Notes: generated by a model not told the origin, from the sequence alone. 64,000 bases of DNA from an uncultured Desulfobacterales bacterium (GCA_937915545.1 CALGIJ010000041.1:31633-95632); one strand, 5' to 3'; counted from the first letter of the stretch, positions 15,818 to 25,339 are shown. A program made the numbers and translations.

Positions 15818-17575
15818 TCACCGCCACTCGTTCGCGCCGGCCGCGATCAATGCGACGATGCGCCTTCCATACTCATCTTTTATCGCGTCGAGGTAGGCGG
15901 CGTCAATGGCCCCCTTCCAGGTGGCTACCTTGTAGAAGCGTTTGGGGATGGAAAAATTCTCCGGCGCAAAGCCGGTGCTCGCCCGCACCAGCCAGCGCAG
16001 GCGACGGATGCGCTCGCCACTCTCCGACAGAGTGGCAGCCAACTCACTGTGGCCGACCGCCTCGAGGCAGCGGGACAGGGTCTCGTTGTCGTAGACCGCG
16101 CGGGCGAAGAGACAGGCGACCATCGAGGTGAGCAGGGCGCGGCCGGGCTCGTCGTCGATAAGAAAATCCACCGCTTTGCCCACGTCGCGCTGGCTGTTCT
16201 TCTGGTCGTAGCCATAGGCCCCGGTGTCGAGGTGGGAGTGGCGGAAACCCAGGGTCTGGGCGGCAAAGAAGAGCTCGCCGGTGGCGTAGCCGGCCATCTC
16301 CTGGCCGAGCACGCAGGCGAATTCGCCCCCGCCATACTGCGCCGCGGCCCGCAGCGTGCCCTGGCCGAGGAGGCGGTAGAAGGGGCTGGCGCCGCTGCCC
16401 AGCTGCCAGGCCGCCTGCCGGTAGGCGGCGGCATCGCCGAAGCGCAGCGGGGTCAGGGTTTCGCGGTCCCCTATCAGCCCTCGCTCGGTGGCCTCGGTGG
16501 CCCAGGCCAGGGCGACGCCCGCCGACATGACGTCCAGGCCGACTTTTTCCACCGCCTCGATGATGCGCAGCACGTCGAAGACATCGGTGACCCCGAGCAT
16601 GGTGCCGACGGCGAAGATCGGCTCGTAGTCGTAGGCCACCTGGTGGAAGTGGTAACGGTTGTCGGCCATCTTCTCGCGAAAGAAGCCGATGTGAATGCAA
16701 CCCACCGGACAGCCGCCGCAGGCGCCGTTACGCAGCAGGGCGGCATCGGCGAAGCGCTCGCCGCTGACGGTGGCGATGGCCGCGTCGCTGGTGCGCTGCA
16801 AATTGTTCCACGGCAGCGAGGAGATGTCGTTCAAGGCCTGGAGATTGGCGGCGGTGCCGAGGTTATGGTACTTGCGCATCATCTCGGTGGAGGTCACCTT
16901 GCCGTAGAGCTCCTGGAAGAGCCGTGCGTAGGCCTTGCCCTCGGGTAGATCGAGGGCGCCATCGCCGTGAATGACGATGGCCTTGAGGTTCTTGGCGCCC
17001 ATGGCCGCCCCCCCGCCCATGCGGCCGAAATGGCGGTAGGTGTCGACGGTGATGGCGGCCATGGCCGAGCCGAGCTCTCCGGCCGGGCCGATGCGCAGAA
17101 TGGAGCGGTGACCGCTGCCGCCGGGGTAGGTGGTGCGCAGCAGCTTGCCGGCGGCGTCGCAGTCGAGGCCCTTCAGAAAACTGACCTCGCGCAGCTCGAG
17201 GCTGCGCGAAGCCACCAGCAGACTCGACAAGCGTGGCGCGCGACCGACCAGCACCAGGGCGTCAAGTCCGGCAAAAGCCAGGGCCAGGGCGCTCCTGCCG
17301 CCGGCGTGGCTCTCGGTGTATTCGCCATGGTAATTGGACTTGAAGCTGCACACCGTCTTGCTCATCAGCGGGAAGAGCCCGGTGAGCGGGCCGATGGCGA
17401 AGATCAGCGGCTGCTGCGGGTCGTCCCAGGACAGCTCCGGTTTCCCGTACTGGCGGTAGAGCAGTGCCGCCAGACCGCTGCCGCCGATGACCAGGTCACG
17501 GCCCGGAATTACCTCCAGTCGACCCTTGCCGCAGGCAAGGTCGACCACCATGACGCGAAACTCCTTGCCGCTCAT
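15818..17575 (-). CDS. aor: tungsten aldehyde:ferredoxin oxidoreductase
   Basis: A 585-aa member of the AOR family, which oxidises aldehydes to acids (or reduces acids) with a tungstopterin centre and one [4Fe-4S] cluster. The N-terminal pterin-binding domain includes SKTVCSFKSNYHGEYTESH (about residues 72-90) and HFGRMGGGAAMGAKNLKAI (182-200). The cluster motif CxxCxxxC is at C286-C289-C293; the fourth cysteine is probably in VACLFARAVYD near the C-terminus. The start overlaps the polyferredoxin stop by one base (TGATG), so the two are translationally coupled. Substrate is unknown. No FAD subunit of the Aromatoleum type is adjacent. Molybdenum cannot be excluded by sequence. Confidence 0.9.
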   Translation of the reverse strand: MSGKEFRVMVVDLACGKGRLEVIPGRDLVIGGSGLAALLYRQYGKPELSWDDPQQPLIFAIGPLTGLFPLMSKTVCSFKSNYHGEYTESHAGGRSALALAFAGLDALVLVGRAPRLSSLLVASRSLELREVSFLKGLDCDAAGKLLRTTYPGGSGHRSILRIGPAGELGSAMAAITVDTYRHFGRMGGGAAMGAKNLKAIVIHGDGALDLPEGKAYARLFQELYGKVTSTEMMRKYHNLGTAANLQALNDISSLPWNNLQRTSDAAIATVSGERFADAALLRNGACGGCPVGCIHIGFFREKMADNRYHFHQVAYDYEPIFAVGTMLGVTDVFDVLRIIEAVEKVGLDVMSAGVALAWATEATERGLIGDRETLTPLRFGDAAAYRQAAWQLGSGASPFYRLLGQGTLRAAAQYGGGEFACVLGQEMAGYATGELFFAAQTLGFRHSHLDTGAYGYDQKNSQRDVGKAVDFLIDDEPGRALLTSMVACLFARAVYDNETLSRCLEAVGHSELAATLSESGERIRRLRWLVRASTGFAPENFSIPKRFYKVATWKGAIDAAYLDAIKDEYGRRIVALIAAGANEWR

Positions 17576-17994
17576 CAGCGCACCTCCCCGGTGGCATCGC
17601 TGTCCACCATTTCCAGACAGTTCTGCGGACAGAAGGGCACGCACCGGCCGCAGTGGATACAGATATAGATATCGCCGACATGGTCGGTGGCGATGCCGTC
17701 CACCGGACAGGCTGGCACGCAGGCCCCGCAGCGGATGCAGCTGCCCTTGCGCACCACCACCCCGCCGCCGCGCCTGGGCGTCAAGGCCCCGGTGGGGCAG
17801 ACTGCGGCGCAGGGTGGCGGGTCGCAGCACAGGCACCTGCTCGCCGCGAACCCGGTGGACAGCCCCCCGGCGGAGCGGATGCGGATGCCGGCGCAGTGCC
17901 AGGAGACTTTTTTGTGTACCAGTCTGGCGCAGGCCAGGGCACAGGAGTGGCAGCCGATGCACTGGTCGAGGCGCGGGGTTGAGAGCTGTTTCAT
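17575..17994 (-). CDS. polyferredoxin electron-transfer subunit of AOR
   Basis: A 139-aa iron-sulphur protein with sixteen cysteines in four cluster motifs: CIGCHSCALAC near the N-terminus, CLCCDPPPCAAVCP, CIRCGACVPACP and CIHCGRCVPFCP at the C-terminus. This is the HycB/DmsB-like four-cluster arrangement seen in electron-transfer subunits of multi-subunit AORs. It would carry electrons from the tungsten subunit to ferredoxin, a quinone reductase or another partner. ATG 17994 lacks a strong ribosome site but is the only methionine before the first cluster. A 202-nt divergent region separates it from the plus-strand gene at 18197. Confidence 0.88.
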   Translation of the reverse strand: MKQLSTPRLDQCIGCHSCALACARLVHKKVSWHCAGIRIRSAGGLSTGFAASRCLCCDPPPCAAVCPTGALTPRRGGGVVVRKGSCIRCGACVPACPVDGIATDHVGDIYICIHCGRCVPFCPQNCLEMVDSDATGEVR

Positions 17995-18196
17995 GATAAG
18001 GCTGGTGATGATGGTTGCGGAACCTCGACCCGGCGAATACTGGGGCGGTCCCTTGTCATAGCTTGACCTGCCGGGCAGGCGAACCCTGCCGCCCATACCG
18101 CGGAGGCGAAAGAATCCTTCCTTTTTTTTTATCCGTGGGCTAGGCTTTGTCAACCCCCATGGGCCGCCCGGCGGCCCGCCCCTGCCACGAGAGACG

Positions 18197-19105
18197 ATGA
18201 ACGACGACCTGCTCCACCGCCTGCACGAGGTTTTCCCCGAGCCGCCGCTCTCCCTGGCGCAGGCGGAGGCCCTGCTGGCCAGTGGCGAGTTGCTCGTCAC
18301 GCCGCAGGACATCCTCCCCTACCTGCAGACGGCGCTCATCGACGAAAAAGTGCTCGAGGTGGAACTCGACGGCCTGCCGACGGTCTATTTCTCGCGGCTC
18401 AAGGACCACCCCGAGGCGGCCCCGGTCGAGGAGGACGAAGAGGAGGGGGAGGATGTGGGGGAAGAGGAGCAGCCGAAGGAGGGCGCCTATCTCCGGGCCA
18501 TGGACCATCTCGTCGTCCTGCCCCTCGAGCCCGGCCTCGGCAACCTCCACCTGCGCAACTCGCGCTCGGTGCTGCTGCGCATGTTCACCAACCGCCAGGC
18601 GGTGGAGATGGCCTCGTCGTTTGTCGAGCTGCTTACCGTGGAGGAGCTGCCGGTGCTCTGTCTCGCCTTCCCGCAGATGGCGCGGCTGGTCGAAAATGCC
18701 CGCGAGTACCGCGCCAAGGTTCCGGATTCGCTGAACATCTCCCTGACGCTGACCCTGGACGACGAGGAAGAGACGGAACTCGAGGCGCGGCCGGCGGATG
18801 TCAGCGTGCGCGGCCTGTCACTGTCGATGCGCAAGAAGGAGCAGCGCCTGCTGCAGCTGCATCACCCCTATTCGCTCAAGCTCTTCGTCGACGACGAACT
18901 GCTCATCCGCATCGACGCCACCGTGCGCCACCTGTCGCGGTTGCGCAAACGGGCCACGGTCGAATACCTCTGCGGCTTCGAGTACGAGTTCCGCAGCAAG
19001 ACCCAGACGGCGGTGGTCGAGTCCATCGTCGCCCTGGTCCAGCGCGCCCACCTCAAGGACCTCGCCGCCAAGGCGGAGGTGAGCGGCATCCCCCTGATCA
19101 CCTGA
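18197..19105 (+). CDS. unrecognised protein with a degenerate PilZ-like C-terminal domain
   Basis: A 302-aa cytoplasmic protein of no family I can name. Residues 70-95 are a Glu/Asp-rich linker. The C-terminal half reads as beta-rich and contains DVSVRG (201-206), matching the DxSxxG signature of PilZ cyclic-di-GMP receptors. It is followed by alternating strands (SLSMRKKEQRLL, YSLKLFVDDELLIRID, YLCGFEYEF). The upstream RxxxR half of the PilZ motif is not evident, so ligand binding is doubtful. A diguanylate cyclase gene lies 2.4 kb away. A weak ribosome site (GAGAG) precedes ATG 18197, just after a small GC hairpin at 18161-18177. Confidence 0.65.
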   Translation: MNDDLLHRLHEVFPEPPLSLAQAEALLASGELLVTPQDILPYLQTALIDEKVLEVELDGLPTVYFSRLKDHPEAAPVEEDEEEGEDVGEEEQPKEGAYLRAMDHLVVLPLEPGLGNLHLRNSRSVLLRMFTNRQAVEMASSFVELLTVEELPVLCLAFPQMARLVENAREYRAKVPDSLNISLTLTLDDEEETELEARPADVSVRGLSLSMRKKEQRLLQLHHPYSLKLFVDDELLIRIDATVRHLSRLRKRATVEYLCGFEYEFRSKTQTAVVESIVALVQRAHLKDLAAKAEVSGIPLIT

Positions 19106-19134
19106 AACGGCGGCCTCAGCCGCGGGAGAAGGCG

Positions 19135-19365
19135 ATGGTACGCTTTTTCGTGCACAGTCTCGGCGAGCACTGCATCAGCAACATGGACGTCAGCGGACCC
19201 TGCCGGGAGATCGTCATCGCCATGCGCGAGCTCTTTCTCGCCACTTACAGCGGCCCCCCTGAAGCCGACCTCGACCTCGCCCTGGCCCAGCATATCATCG
19301 CGCAGGCCTACGGGCAGGGCCGCATCCTCGAATACACGCCGGAACCCCTGCCGCCGCCCCAGTGA
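19135..19365 (+). CDS. conserved-looking small protein, 76 aa
   Basis: A 76-residue soluble protein, not recognised. It has a compact alpha/beta look (MVRFFVHSLGEHCISN, then REIVIAMRELFLATYSG, then AQHIIAQAYGQGRILEY) and a proline-rich end. GGAGAAGG lies directly before ATG 19135, 30 nt after the PilZ-like gene, so the two probably share a transcript. It converges with the ABC ATPase gene, 30 nt away. Confidence 0.6.
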   Translation: MVRFFVHSLGEHCISNMDVSGPCREIVIAMRELFLATYSGPPEADLDLALAQHIIAQAYGQGRILEYTPEPLPPPQ

Positions 19366-19395
19366 AAGGCGGCGCGGGACAAGGCCCCGGCTTGC

Positions 19396-20883
19396 TCAGG
19401 CGAGGCCGGCCATCATCTGCGGAATGAGCGCCACCTTGTCCTCGTCATCCACCGCGAAGAGGTCGACGAGGCGGCCTCTGTACATGACGCCGATACGGTC
19501 GGAAAGGGCCATGGCCTCGGCGAGGTCACCGGTGACGAGGAGGATGCCCGCCGCCTCGCGCGCCTCGAGGAGGAGTTTCCAGACATCCTCGGCGGCGGCG
19601 ATGTCCAGCCCCTGGGTGGGCTGCTCGGCGACGATGAGCCGCGGCTTGCGGTAGAATTCCCGCGCCAGCACCATCTTCTGCAGGTTGCCGCCGGACAGCT
19701 GCCAGGCCTGGGCGTTGAGGTCGGCGGGGCGGATATCGAACTCCTCCATGAGGCGCCGCGCCTTGTCCGCCGCCAGGCCACGTTGCAGCCAGGGGCCGCG
19801 GGTGAAGCCGGCGCTGGTGGTGAGCAGGAAGTTGTCGAGCAGGCTGAGGCCCTGGCAGGTCGCCAGCCCCTGGCGGTCCTCAGGGACATAGGCCAGGGTC
19901 CGCTCCCAGGAGGGATTGCGGAAGAACTGCACCCAGTCGAGGCCGAGCAGACGCACTGCGTTCTCCTGGGGTCGGCGCAGGCCGCAGATGGTCTCGACCA
20001 GCTGTTTCTGACCGTTGCCGGCAACCCCCACCAGGCCGAGGATCTCGCCCTGACGGAGTTCGAAGCTGACCTCGCCTAAGCCGAAATCGCTCAGCTGGGC
20101 CACCTTGAGGACGATCTGCCGCAGCTCCAGCGGCTGCCGATCGACTTGCAGCAGCACCTCGCGACCGACCATGCACTCGGCCAGGGCGCCGGTGGAGGTC
20201 ACCGCCGAGGCCGGCATGGCCGCCACCACCCGCCCGCGACGCAGCACGGCGATGTCGTCGGCCACCGACATGACTTCCTCGAGCTTATGGCTGATGAAGA
20301 TGATGCCCTTGCCCTGGCCGGCCATGAGGCGCATGGTGGCGAAGAGGTTCTCCGCCTCGGCGGGGGTGAGCACCGCCGTCGGCTCGTCAAAGATGAGGAT
20401 ACGGCTCTGGCGATAGAGCAGCTTGAGGATCTCCACCTGCTGCTTCTCGCCCATGGAGAGGTCGCCGACGCGGGCCGCGGGATCGACGCGCATGCCGTAC
20501 TGCTCCGCCAGCCTGGCGATTTCTTGGTGCATATCGCCCTTTCTCAACCACACCCCTTCCTTCTTGCCGAGAAAGACATTCTCGGCGACACTCATCGCCT
20601 CGACTAGCTTGAAGTGCTGGTAGACCATGCCGATGCCGGCGCCGATGGCCTTCTCGGTGGAGGTAAAGCACAGCTCCTCGCCGTCGAGGACGATGCGCCC
20701 CTCATCCGGCTGCAGTTGCCCGGCGAGGATGGCCATCAGCGTCGACTTGCCGGCGCCGTTCTCGCCGAGCAGGGCGAGGATGCGCCCCGCGGACAGGCTC
20801 AGCGACACCTCGCTGTTGGCCTGCACCTTGCCGAAGCTCTTGCTGATCGCTTCGAGACGGAGCAGGTGGACCTCGGCGACCAT
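19396..20883 (-). CDS. BMP-family nucleoside/purine ABC importer, ATP-binding protein (two ABC domains)
   Basis: A 495-aa protein with two tandem ABC domains, like RbsA and the YufO/NupO ATPases of purine-nucleoside importers. The first domain (about 10-240) has Walker A GENGAGKST, signature LSMGEKQQVEI and Walker B LIFDEPTAVL. The second (about 260-490) has a degenerate Walker A (GVAGNGQKQ), signature LSGGNLQKMV and a Walker-B segment with EQPTQGLD. An asymmetric pair of this sort is normal for the family. It is the last gene of the leftward operon and starts 1 nt after the phosphoribosyltransferase stop. Confidence 0.9.
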   Translation of the reverse strand: MVAEVHLLRLEAISKSFGKVQANSEVSLSLSAGRILALLGENGAGKSTLMAILAGQLQPDEGRIVLDGEELCFTSTEKAIGAGIGMVYQHFKLVEAMSVAENVFLGKKEGVWLRKGDMHQEIARLAEQYGMRVDPAARVGDLSMGEKQQVEILKLLYRQSRILIFDEPTAVLTPAEAENLFATMRLMAGQGKGIIFISHKLEEVMSVADDIAVLRRGRVVAAMPASAVTSTGALAECMVGREVLLQVDRQPLELRQIVLKVAQLSDFGLGEVSFELRQGEILGLVGVAGNGQKQLVETICGLRRPQENAVRLLGLDWVQFFRNPSWERTLAYVPEDRQGLATCQGLSLLDNFLLTTSAGFTRGPWLQRGLAADKARRLMEEFDIRPADLNAQAWQLSGGNLQKMVLAREFYRKPRLIVAEQPTQGLDIAAAEDVWKLLLEAREAAGILLVTGDLAEAMALSDRIGVMYRGRLVDLFAVDDEDKVALIPQMMAGLA

Positions 20884-20884
20884 G

Positions 20885-21373
20885 TCAGGTCCGATCCTTT
20901 CCGGCCAGCGGGGTGACGAACTGCGACTCGGTGTCCCAGGGAAAGAGGATCCACGTGTCCTGGCTGACCTCGGTGATAAAGGTGTCGACCAGGGGGCGCC
21001 CCGCCGGCTTGGCGTAGACGGTGGCGAAATGCGCCTTGGGGACGATCTCGCGGACGATCTTGGCAGTGCGCCCGGTGTCGACCAGGTCGTCCACCAGCAG
21101 CCAGCCCTCGCCGTCGCCATGGAACTTCTTGAGAATGTCGGCCTCGCCCTTCTTGTCCTTCCAGTCGTAGCTGGAGATGCAGATGGTGTCGACGAGGTGC
21201 ACGTCGAGCTCGCGGGCGATGATCGCCGCTGGCACCAGCCCGCCACGGGTGATGGCGATGATGCCCTTGAAGAAGTCGGTGTTGAGCAGCCGCCAGGCCA
21301 GTGCCTTGGAGTCGCGGTGCAGCTGGTCCCAGGAGATGGGATAGGTCTTGCGGTAGGTGGATTGAGCTGCCAT
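20885..21373 (-). CDS. gpt: xanthine/guanine phosphoribosyltransferase
   Basis: A 162-aa PRPP-dependent purine salvage enzyme close to E. coli Gpt in sequence and size. Blocks are YPISWDQLHRDSKALAWRLL at the start, IIAITRGGLVPAAIIAREL, VDTICISSYD, the PRPP loop LLVDDLVDTGRTA, and KPAGRPLVDTF. It converts xanthine or guanine (and perhaps hypoxanthine) to the nucleotide. The start at 21373 matches E. coli Gpt; an ATG at 21403 is also in frame with an AGGGA site. It sits inside the importer operon, between the permeases and the ATPase, so imported base would be trapped as nucleotide at once. Confidence 0.92.
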   Translation of the reverse strand: MAAQSTYRKTYPISWDQLHRDSKALAWRLLNTDFFKGIIAITRGGLVPAAIIARELDVHLVDTICISSYDWKDKKGEADILKKFHGDGEGWLLVDDLVDTGRTAKIVREIVPKAHFATVYAKPAGRPLVDTFITEVSQDTWILFPWDTESQFVTPLAGKDRT

Positions 21374-21435
21374 GAAAAGTCTCTCGAAAGAAAAAGTATT
21401 CATCGCCGCGTTCCCTGCTCGGGTCGCGGCAGCTA

Positions 21436-22356
21436 TCAGTCGACCGGCGCCACGTTGACCCCGAGGGCCGCCGGTTCGTCGCTGGAGCCCTTGCGCCACG
21501 ACGACAGCACCAGGACGACCACCGTCAGGGTGTAGGGCAGCATGAGCAGAATCGACGAGGGCAGCTGGGCCCCCGAGGCCTGCAGGCGCAGCTGCAGGGC
21601 CATGATGCCGCCGAAGAGGTAGGCGCCGAAGACCGCCCGCCCCGGCCGCCAGAAGGCGAAAATGACCAGGGCGACGGCGATCCAGCCGCGGCCGGCGGTG
21701 AGGTTCGAGGTCCACAGGTGGGTGTAGGCCAGGGACAGGTAGGCGCCGCCCAGCCCCATGAAGAAGCCGCCACCGACCACACCCAGCCAGCGATAGGCGA
21801 CGACGTCGAGCCCGGCGGCGACCGCCGCCGCCGGATACTCGCCGGCGGCACGCAGTCCGAGGCCGTAACGGGTGGCGTGGAGAAAGAGCCACAGGAGGGG
21901 CGGCACGAGGTAGCTGACGTAGACCAGGGGGTCGTGGTTGAAGAAGATCGGCCCGAGCACCGGCAACTCGGACAATCCCGGCAGAGGCACCGGCGAGAAG
22001 CCCGGCGCCGGCGTGCCGATGTAGGCGGTGCCGAGGTAGTTGGCGAGGCCCACGCCGAAGATGGTCAGGGCCAGGCCGCTGACCACCTGGTTGCCCTGGA
22101 ACCACAGGCAGACGGGGCCGTGCACGGCGGTGGCGGCGCTGCCCACCAGGCCGGCGGCGACAAAGGCGAGCAGCGGGTTGCCGCTGTGGCGGGCGACGAC
22201 GAAGCCGACCAGGGCGCCGAGGATCATCACCCCCTCGACGCCAAGGTTGAGCACCCCCGACTTCTCGCTGAGGATCTCCCCCAGGGTGGCGAAGAGGATG
22301 GGGGTGCCGGACTGCACCGTGGCCGCCAGCAGGGCGATGACGATCTCGGTGCTCAT
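21436..22356 (-). CDS. BMP-family ABC importer permease, second (COG1079-type)
   Basis: A 306-aa inner-membrane permease with about eight to ten hydrophobic segments. It carries the conserved segment LGEILSEKSGVLNLGVEGVM near the N-terminus and AAGEYPAAAVAAGL in the cytoplasmic coupling loop, typical of the YufQ/NupQ permeases of the BMP (basic membrane protein) ABC systems. It overlaps the preceding permease gene by 4 nt. Confidence 0.9.
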   Translation of the reverse strand: MSTEIVIALLAATVQSGTPILFATLGEILSEKSGVLNLGVEGVMILGALVGFVVARHSGNPLLAFVAAGLVGSAATAVHGPVCLWFQGNQVVSGLALTIFGVGLANYLGTAYIGTPAPGFSPVPLPGLSELPVLGPIFFNHDPLVYVSYLVPPLLWLFLHATRYGLGLRAAGEYPAAAVAAGLDVVAYRWLGVVGGGFFMGLGGAYLSLAYTHLWTSNLTAGRGWIAVALVIFAFWRPGRAVFGAYLFGGIMALQLRLQASGAQLPSSILLMLPYTLTVVVLVLSSWRKGSSDEPAALGVNVAPVD

Positions 22357-23420
22357 GGCCTTTTCCTCCTGGTAAAGCGATAGGTGGTGAAGAAGCCCCC
22401 GGCGAGCACGGTGAGCAGGATGGCGCCCTCGATGATGCCGCCAAAGGCCGCCGGCACCTGCAGGTCGAGTTGCAGATTCTCGACGCCGACGCGCAACCCG
22501 GCGAGGAGCAGGGCGGCGACGCCGATGGCCAGGGGGTGGAGGCGGGCCAGCCAGGCGACGACGATGGCCGTATAGCCATAGCCGACCATGATCGACGGCT
22601 GCAGGCGATTGACCGTGGCCGAGGCCTCGACGAAGCCGGCCCAGCCGGCCAGGGCGCCGCTGGCCACCATGACCAGGAACACCAGGCGATCGTAGGGCAG
22701 CCCGGCGTAACGGGCGGCGCGCACGTTGTCACCCCCGGCAAGCACGGCGAAGCCGGTCCGGGTGAAACGGAAAAAGGCCCAGACGAGAAGACCGAGGACG
22801 AGGCCATGGGCCAGCCCCCAGTTGATGGTTGTACCGCCGATCCTGCCGATGATCGCCGCGTCGGAGAAAAGGGGCGTCATCGGAAAGCCGAAGCTGGTGG
22901 GGTCCTTCCACACCCCATAGACGAGATAGTCGAGGAGGAGCACGGCGATGTAGTTCATCATCAGAGTGACGATGATCTCGTTGGTGCGCAGACGCTGCCT
23001 GAGAATGGCCGGCACCAGCCCCCACAGGCCGCCGGCGGCCATCGCCATGGCCGCCATCAAGGGCAGCAGGGCCACTTTGGGCAGTTCGGGGAAGGTCAGC
23101 GCGGCCCAGGTGGCGCCGATGGCGCCCAGGGCGAATTGCCCCTCGGCGCCGATGTTCCAGATCTTGAGGCGAAAGGCCACCGCCACCCCGAGGGCGCAGA
23201 GGTAGATGGGAATGGCTTTGAGGACGCAGTCCTCGAGGGCGTGGCGGGACCCGAAGGCGCCGTGCAGGAGCACCGACAGGGCGGACAGGGGCGAAGTGCC
23301 ACCCAGGGCGAGGAAGACCCCGGCGAGGGCCAGGGAGAGGGCCAGGGCCGCCGCCAAAACACAACAGGAGCCTCCCACACCGAGGGGCTCCTGTCGTTTT
23401 GCTATGCGCAGCAAAGACAT
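22353..23420 (-). CDS. BMP-family ABC importer permease, first (COG4603-type)
   Basis: A 355-aa inner-membrane permease, partner of the next gene. The segment FRLKIWNIGAEGQFALGAIG is the family's coupling signature, and GGDNVRAARYAGL is the second conserved loop. About ten transmembrane helices are visible, the first near residues 18-40. It starts 11 nt after the binding-protein stop and ends overlapping the second permease. Confidence 0.9.
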   Translation of the reverse strand: MSLLRIAKRQEPLGVGGSCCVLAAALALSLALAGVFLALGGTSPLSALSVLLHGAFGSRHALEDCVLKAIPIYLCALGVAVAFRLKIWNIGAEGQFALGAIGATWAALTFPELPKVALLPLMAAMAMAAGGLWGLVPAILRQRLRTNEIIVTLMMNYIAVLLLDYLVYGVWKDPTSFGFPMTPLFSDAAIIGRIGGTTINWGLAHGLVLGLLVWAFFRFTRTGFAVLAGGDNVRAARYAGLPYDRLVFLVMVASGALAGWAGFVEASATVNRLQPSIMVGYGYTAIVVAWLARLHPLAIGVAALLLAGLRVGVENLQLDLQVPAAFGGIIEGAILLTVLAGGFFTTYRFTRRKRP

Positions 23421-23431
23421 CTAGCGGCTGA

Positions 23432-24493
23432 TCACTTGGTGGTGCCGATGACGCCGTCGACGAACCAGGTCATGCCGAGCAGTTCCTCGTCGCTGGCCAC
23501 CGCGCCGGCGGCAAGCTTGACCGCACCGCTCTGGTCCTTGAGCGGGCCGACGAAGATCTTCTGCTCCCCGGCGATGATACGTGCCTTCTCGGCATTGACC
23601 TTGTCCTGCACCTCCTTGGGTACCATCGGCCCGAAGGGGGCGAGGTCGACGATGCCTTCGGCCATGCCCGGCCACACGGAGCCGGCTTTCCAGGTGCCTT
23701 TACGCACCTCGTCGATCACCTTGGTGTAATAGACCTTCCAGTTCCACACCGGGGCGGTGAGGTGCGCCTTGGGGGCGAAGGTGGACATGTCGGAGTTGTA
23801 GCCGATGGAGTAGACGCCCTTCTCTTGGGCGGCTTCCTGCGGACCGGGGGAGTCCTGATGCTGGGCGACGACGTCGGCGCCGACGTCGAGCAGCGACTTG
23901 CCGGCCTCCTTCTCGGTGGCCGGGTCATACCAGGTCTTGGTCCACACCACGCGCACCGTCGCCTTGGGGTTGACGGCGCGCACCCCGAGGGTGAAGGCGT
24001 TGATGCCGCGGATGACCTCGGGGATGGGGAATGCGGCGACATAGCCGATGGTATTCGACTTGGTCATCGCCCCGGCGACCATGCCGGAGAGGTAGCGTGC
24101 CTGGTACATGCGGCCGAAGAAGTTGCCCATGTTCTCGGCGGTCTTGAAGCCGGAGCAGTGCAGGAACACGGTTTTCGGGAACTGCTTGGCGACCTTGAGC
24201 ATCGAATCCATGTAACCGAAGCTGGTGGCGACGATGATGTCGAAGTCCTTGCGTGCCATATTGGTCATGACGCGCTCCGAATCCGGGCCCTCCGGTACCG
24301 CCTCGACATAGGAGGTGGTGACCCCGTCCATGGCCTCGATGGCCTGACGGCCGACATCGTGGCTATACGACCAGCCGGCATCGCCCACCGGCGACACGTA
24401 GATGAACCCGACTTTCAGCTCTTTGTCCGCAGCGACGGCGCCACCCACCCAGAGGGTCAGGAACAGCGTCAACACAGCCTTGACTATCCGCAT
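23432..24493 (-). CDS. BMP family (PnrA-like) substrate-binding protein
   Basis: A 353-aa periplasmic binding protein of the Bmp/PnrA type, which in known cases binds purine nucleosides. The signal peptide ends near AVAADKE, with no lipobox cysteine, so it is a soluble periplasmic protein rather than a lipoprotein. Family blocks: VGFIYVSPVGDAGWSYSHDV, ATSFGYMD, FPIPEVIRGINAFTLG, and the C-terminal FVGPLKDQSG. GAGGAGG lies 6 nt before ATG 24493. It is first in a five-gene leftward operon (binding protein, two permeases, gpt, ATPase). Context favours a purine base or nucleoside substrate. Confidence 0.9.
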   Translation of the reverse strand: MRIVKAVLTLFLTLWVGGAVAADKELKVGFIYVSPVGDAGWSYSHDVGRQAIEAMDGVTTSYVEAVPEGPDSERVMTNMARKDFDIIVATSFGYMDSMLKVAKQFPKTVFLHCSGFKTAENMGNFFGRMYQARYLSGMVAGAMTKSNTIGYVAAFPIPEVIRGINAFTLGVRAVNPKATVRVVWTKTWYDPATEKEAGKSLLDVGADVVAQHQDSPGPQEAAQEKGVYSIGYNSDMSTFAPKAHLTAPVWNWKVYYTKVIDEVRKGTWKAGSVWPGMAEGIVDLAPFGPMVPKEVQDKVNAEKARIIAGEQKIFVGPLKDQSGAVKLAAGAVASDEELLGMTWFVDGVIGTTK

Positions 24494-24528
24494 TGTAACC
24501 TCCTCGTTGTACTTCTCTGCCTGTGATG

Positions 24529-24576
24529 AAAAAATAAAAGGGCCGCGGCTCCCCGCAACTAGTCCGGGAAGCGGCC
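24529..24576 (-). terminator. intrinsic terminator of the amino-acid ABC operon
   Basis: On the minus strand a GC-rich stem with a small bulge (arms about 24563-24574 and 24541-24555) is followed by CTTTTATTTTTT (24540-24529). It separates the ATPase stop at 24605 from the binding-protein gene at 24493. Confidence 0.5.
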
Positions 24577-24604
24577 GCCCCACGGCGGCCGTGCGGCCCG
24601 CCGA

Positions 24605-25331
<727 letters not shown>

Positions 25332-25339
<8 letters not shown>

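Noticed and set aside
17576..17962. Continuous fusion of AOR with an upstream 129-codon stretch
   Set aside because: That stretch is the out-of-frame shadow of the polyferredoxin gene. The true AOR start is ATG 17575, overlapping the ferredoxin stop.
24494..24604. Possible purine riboswitch in front of the BMP/gpt operon
   Set aside because: The leader is only about 110 nt, mostly the terminator of the preceding operon. I cannot recognise a purine aptamer core in it.
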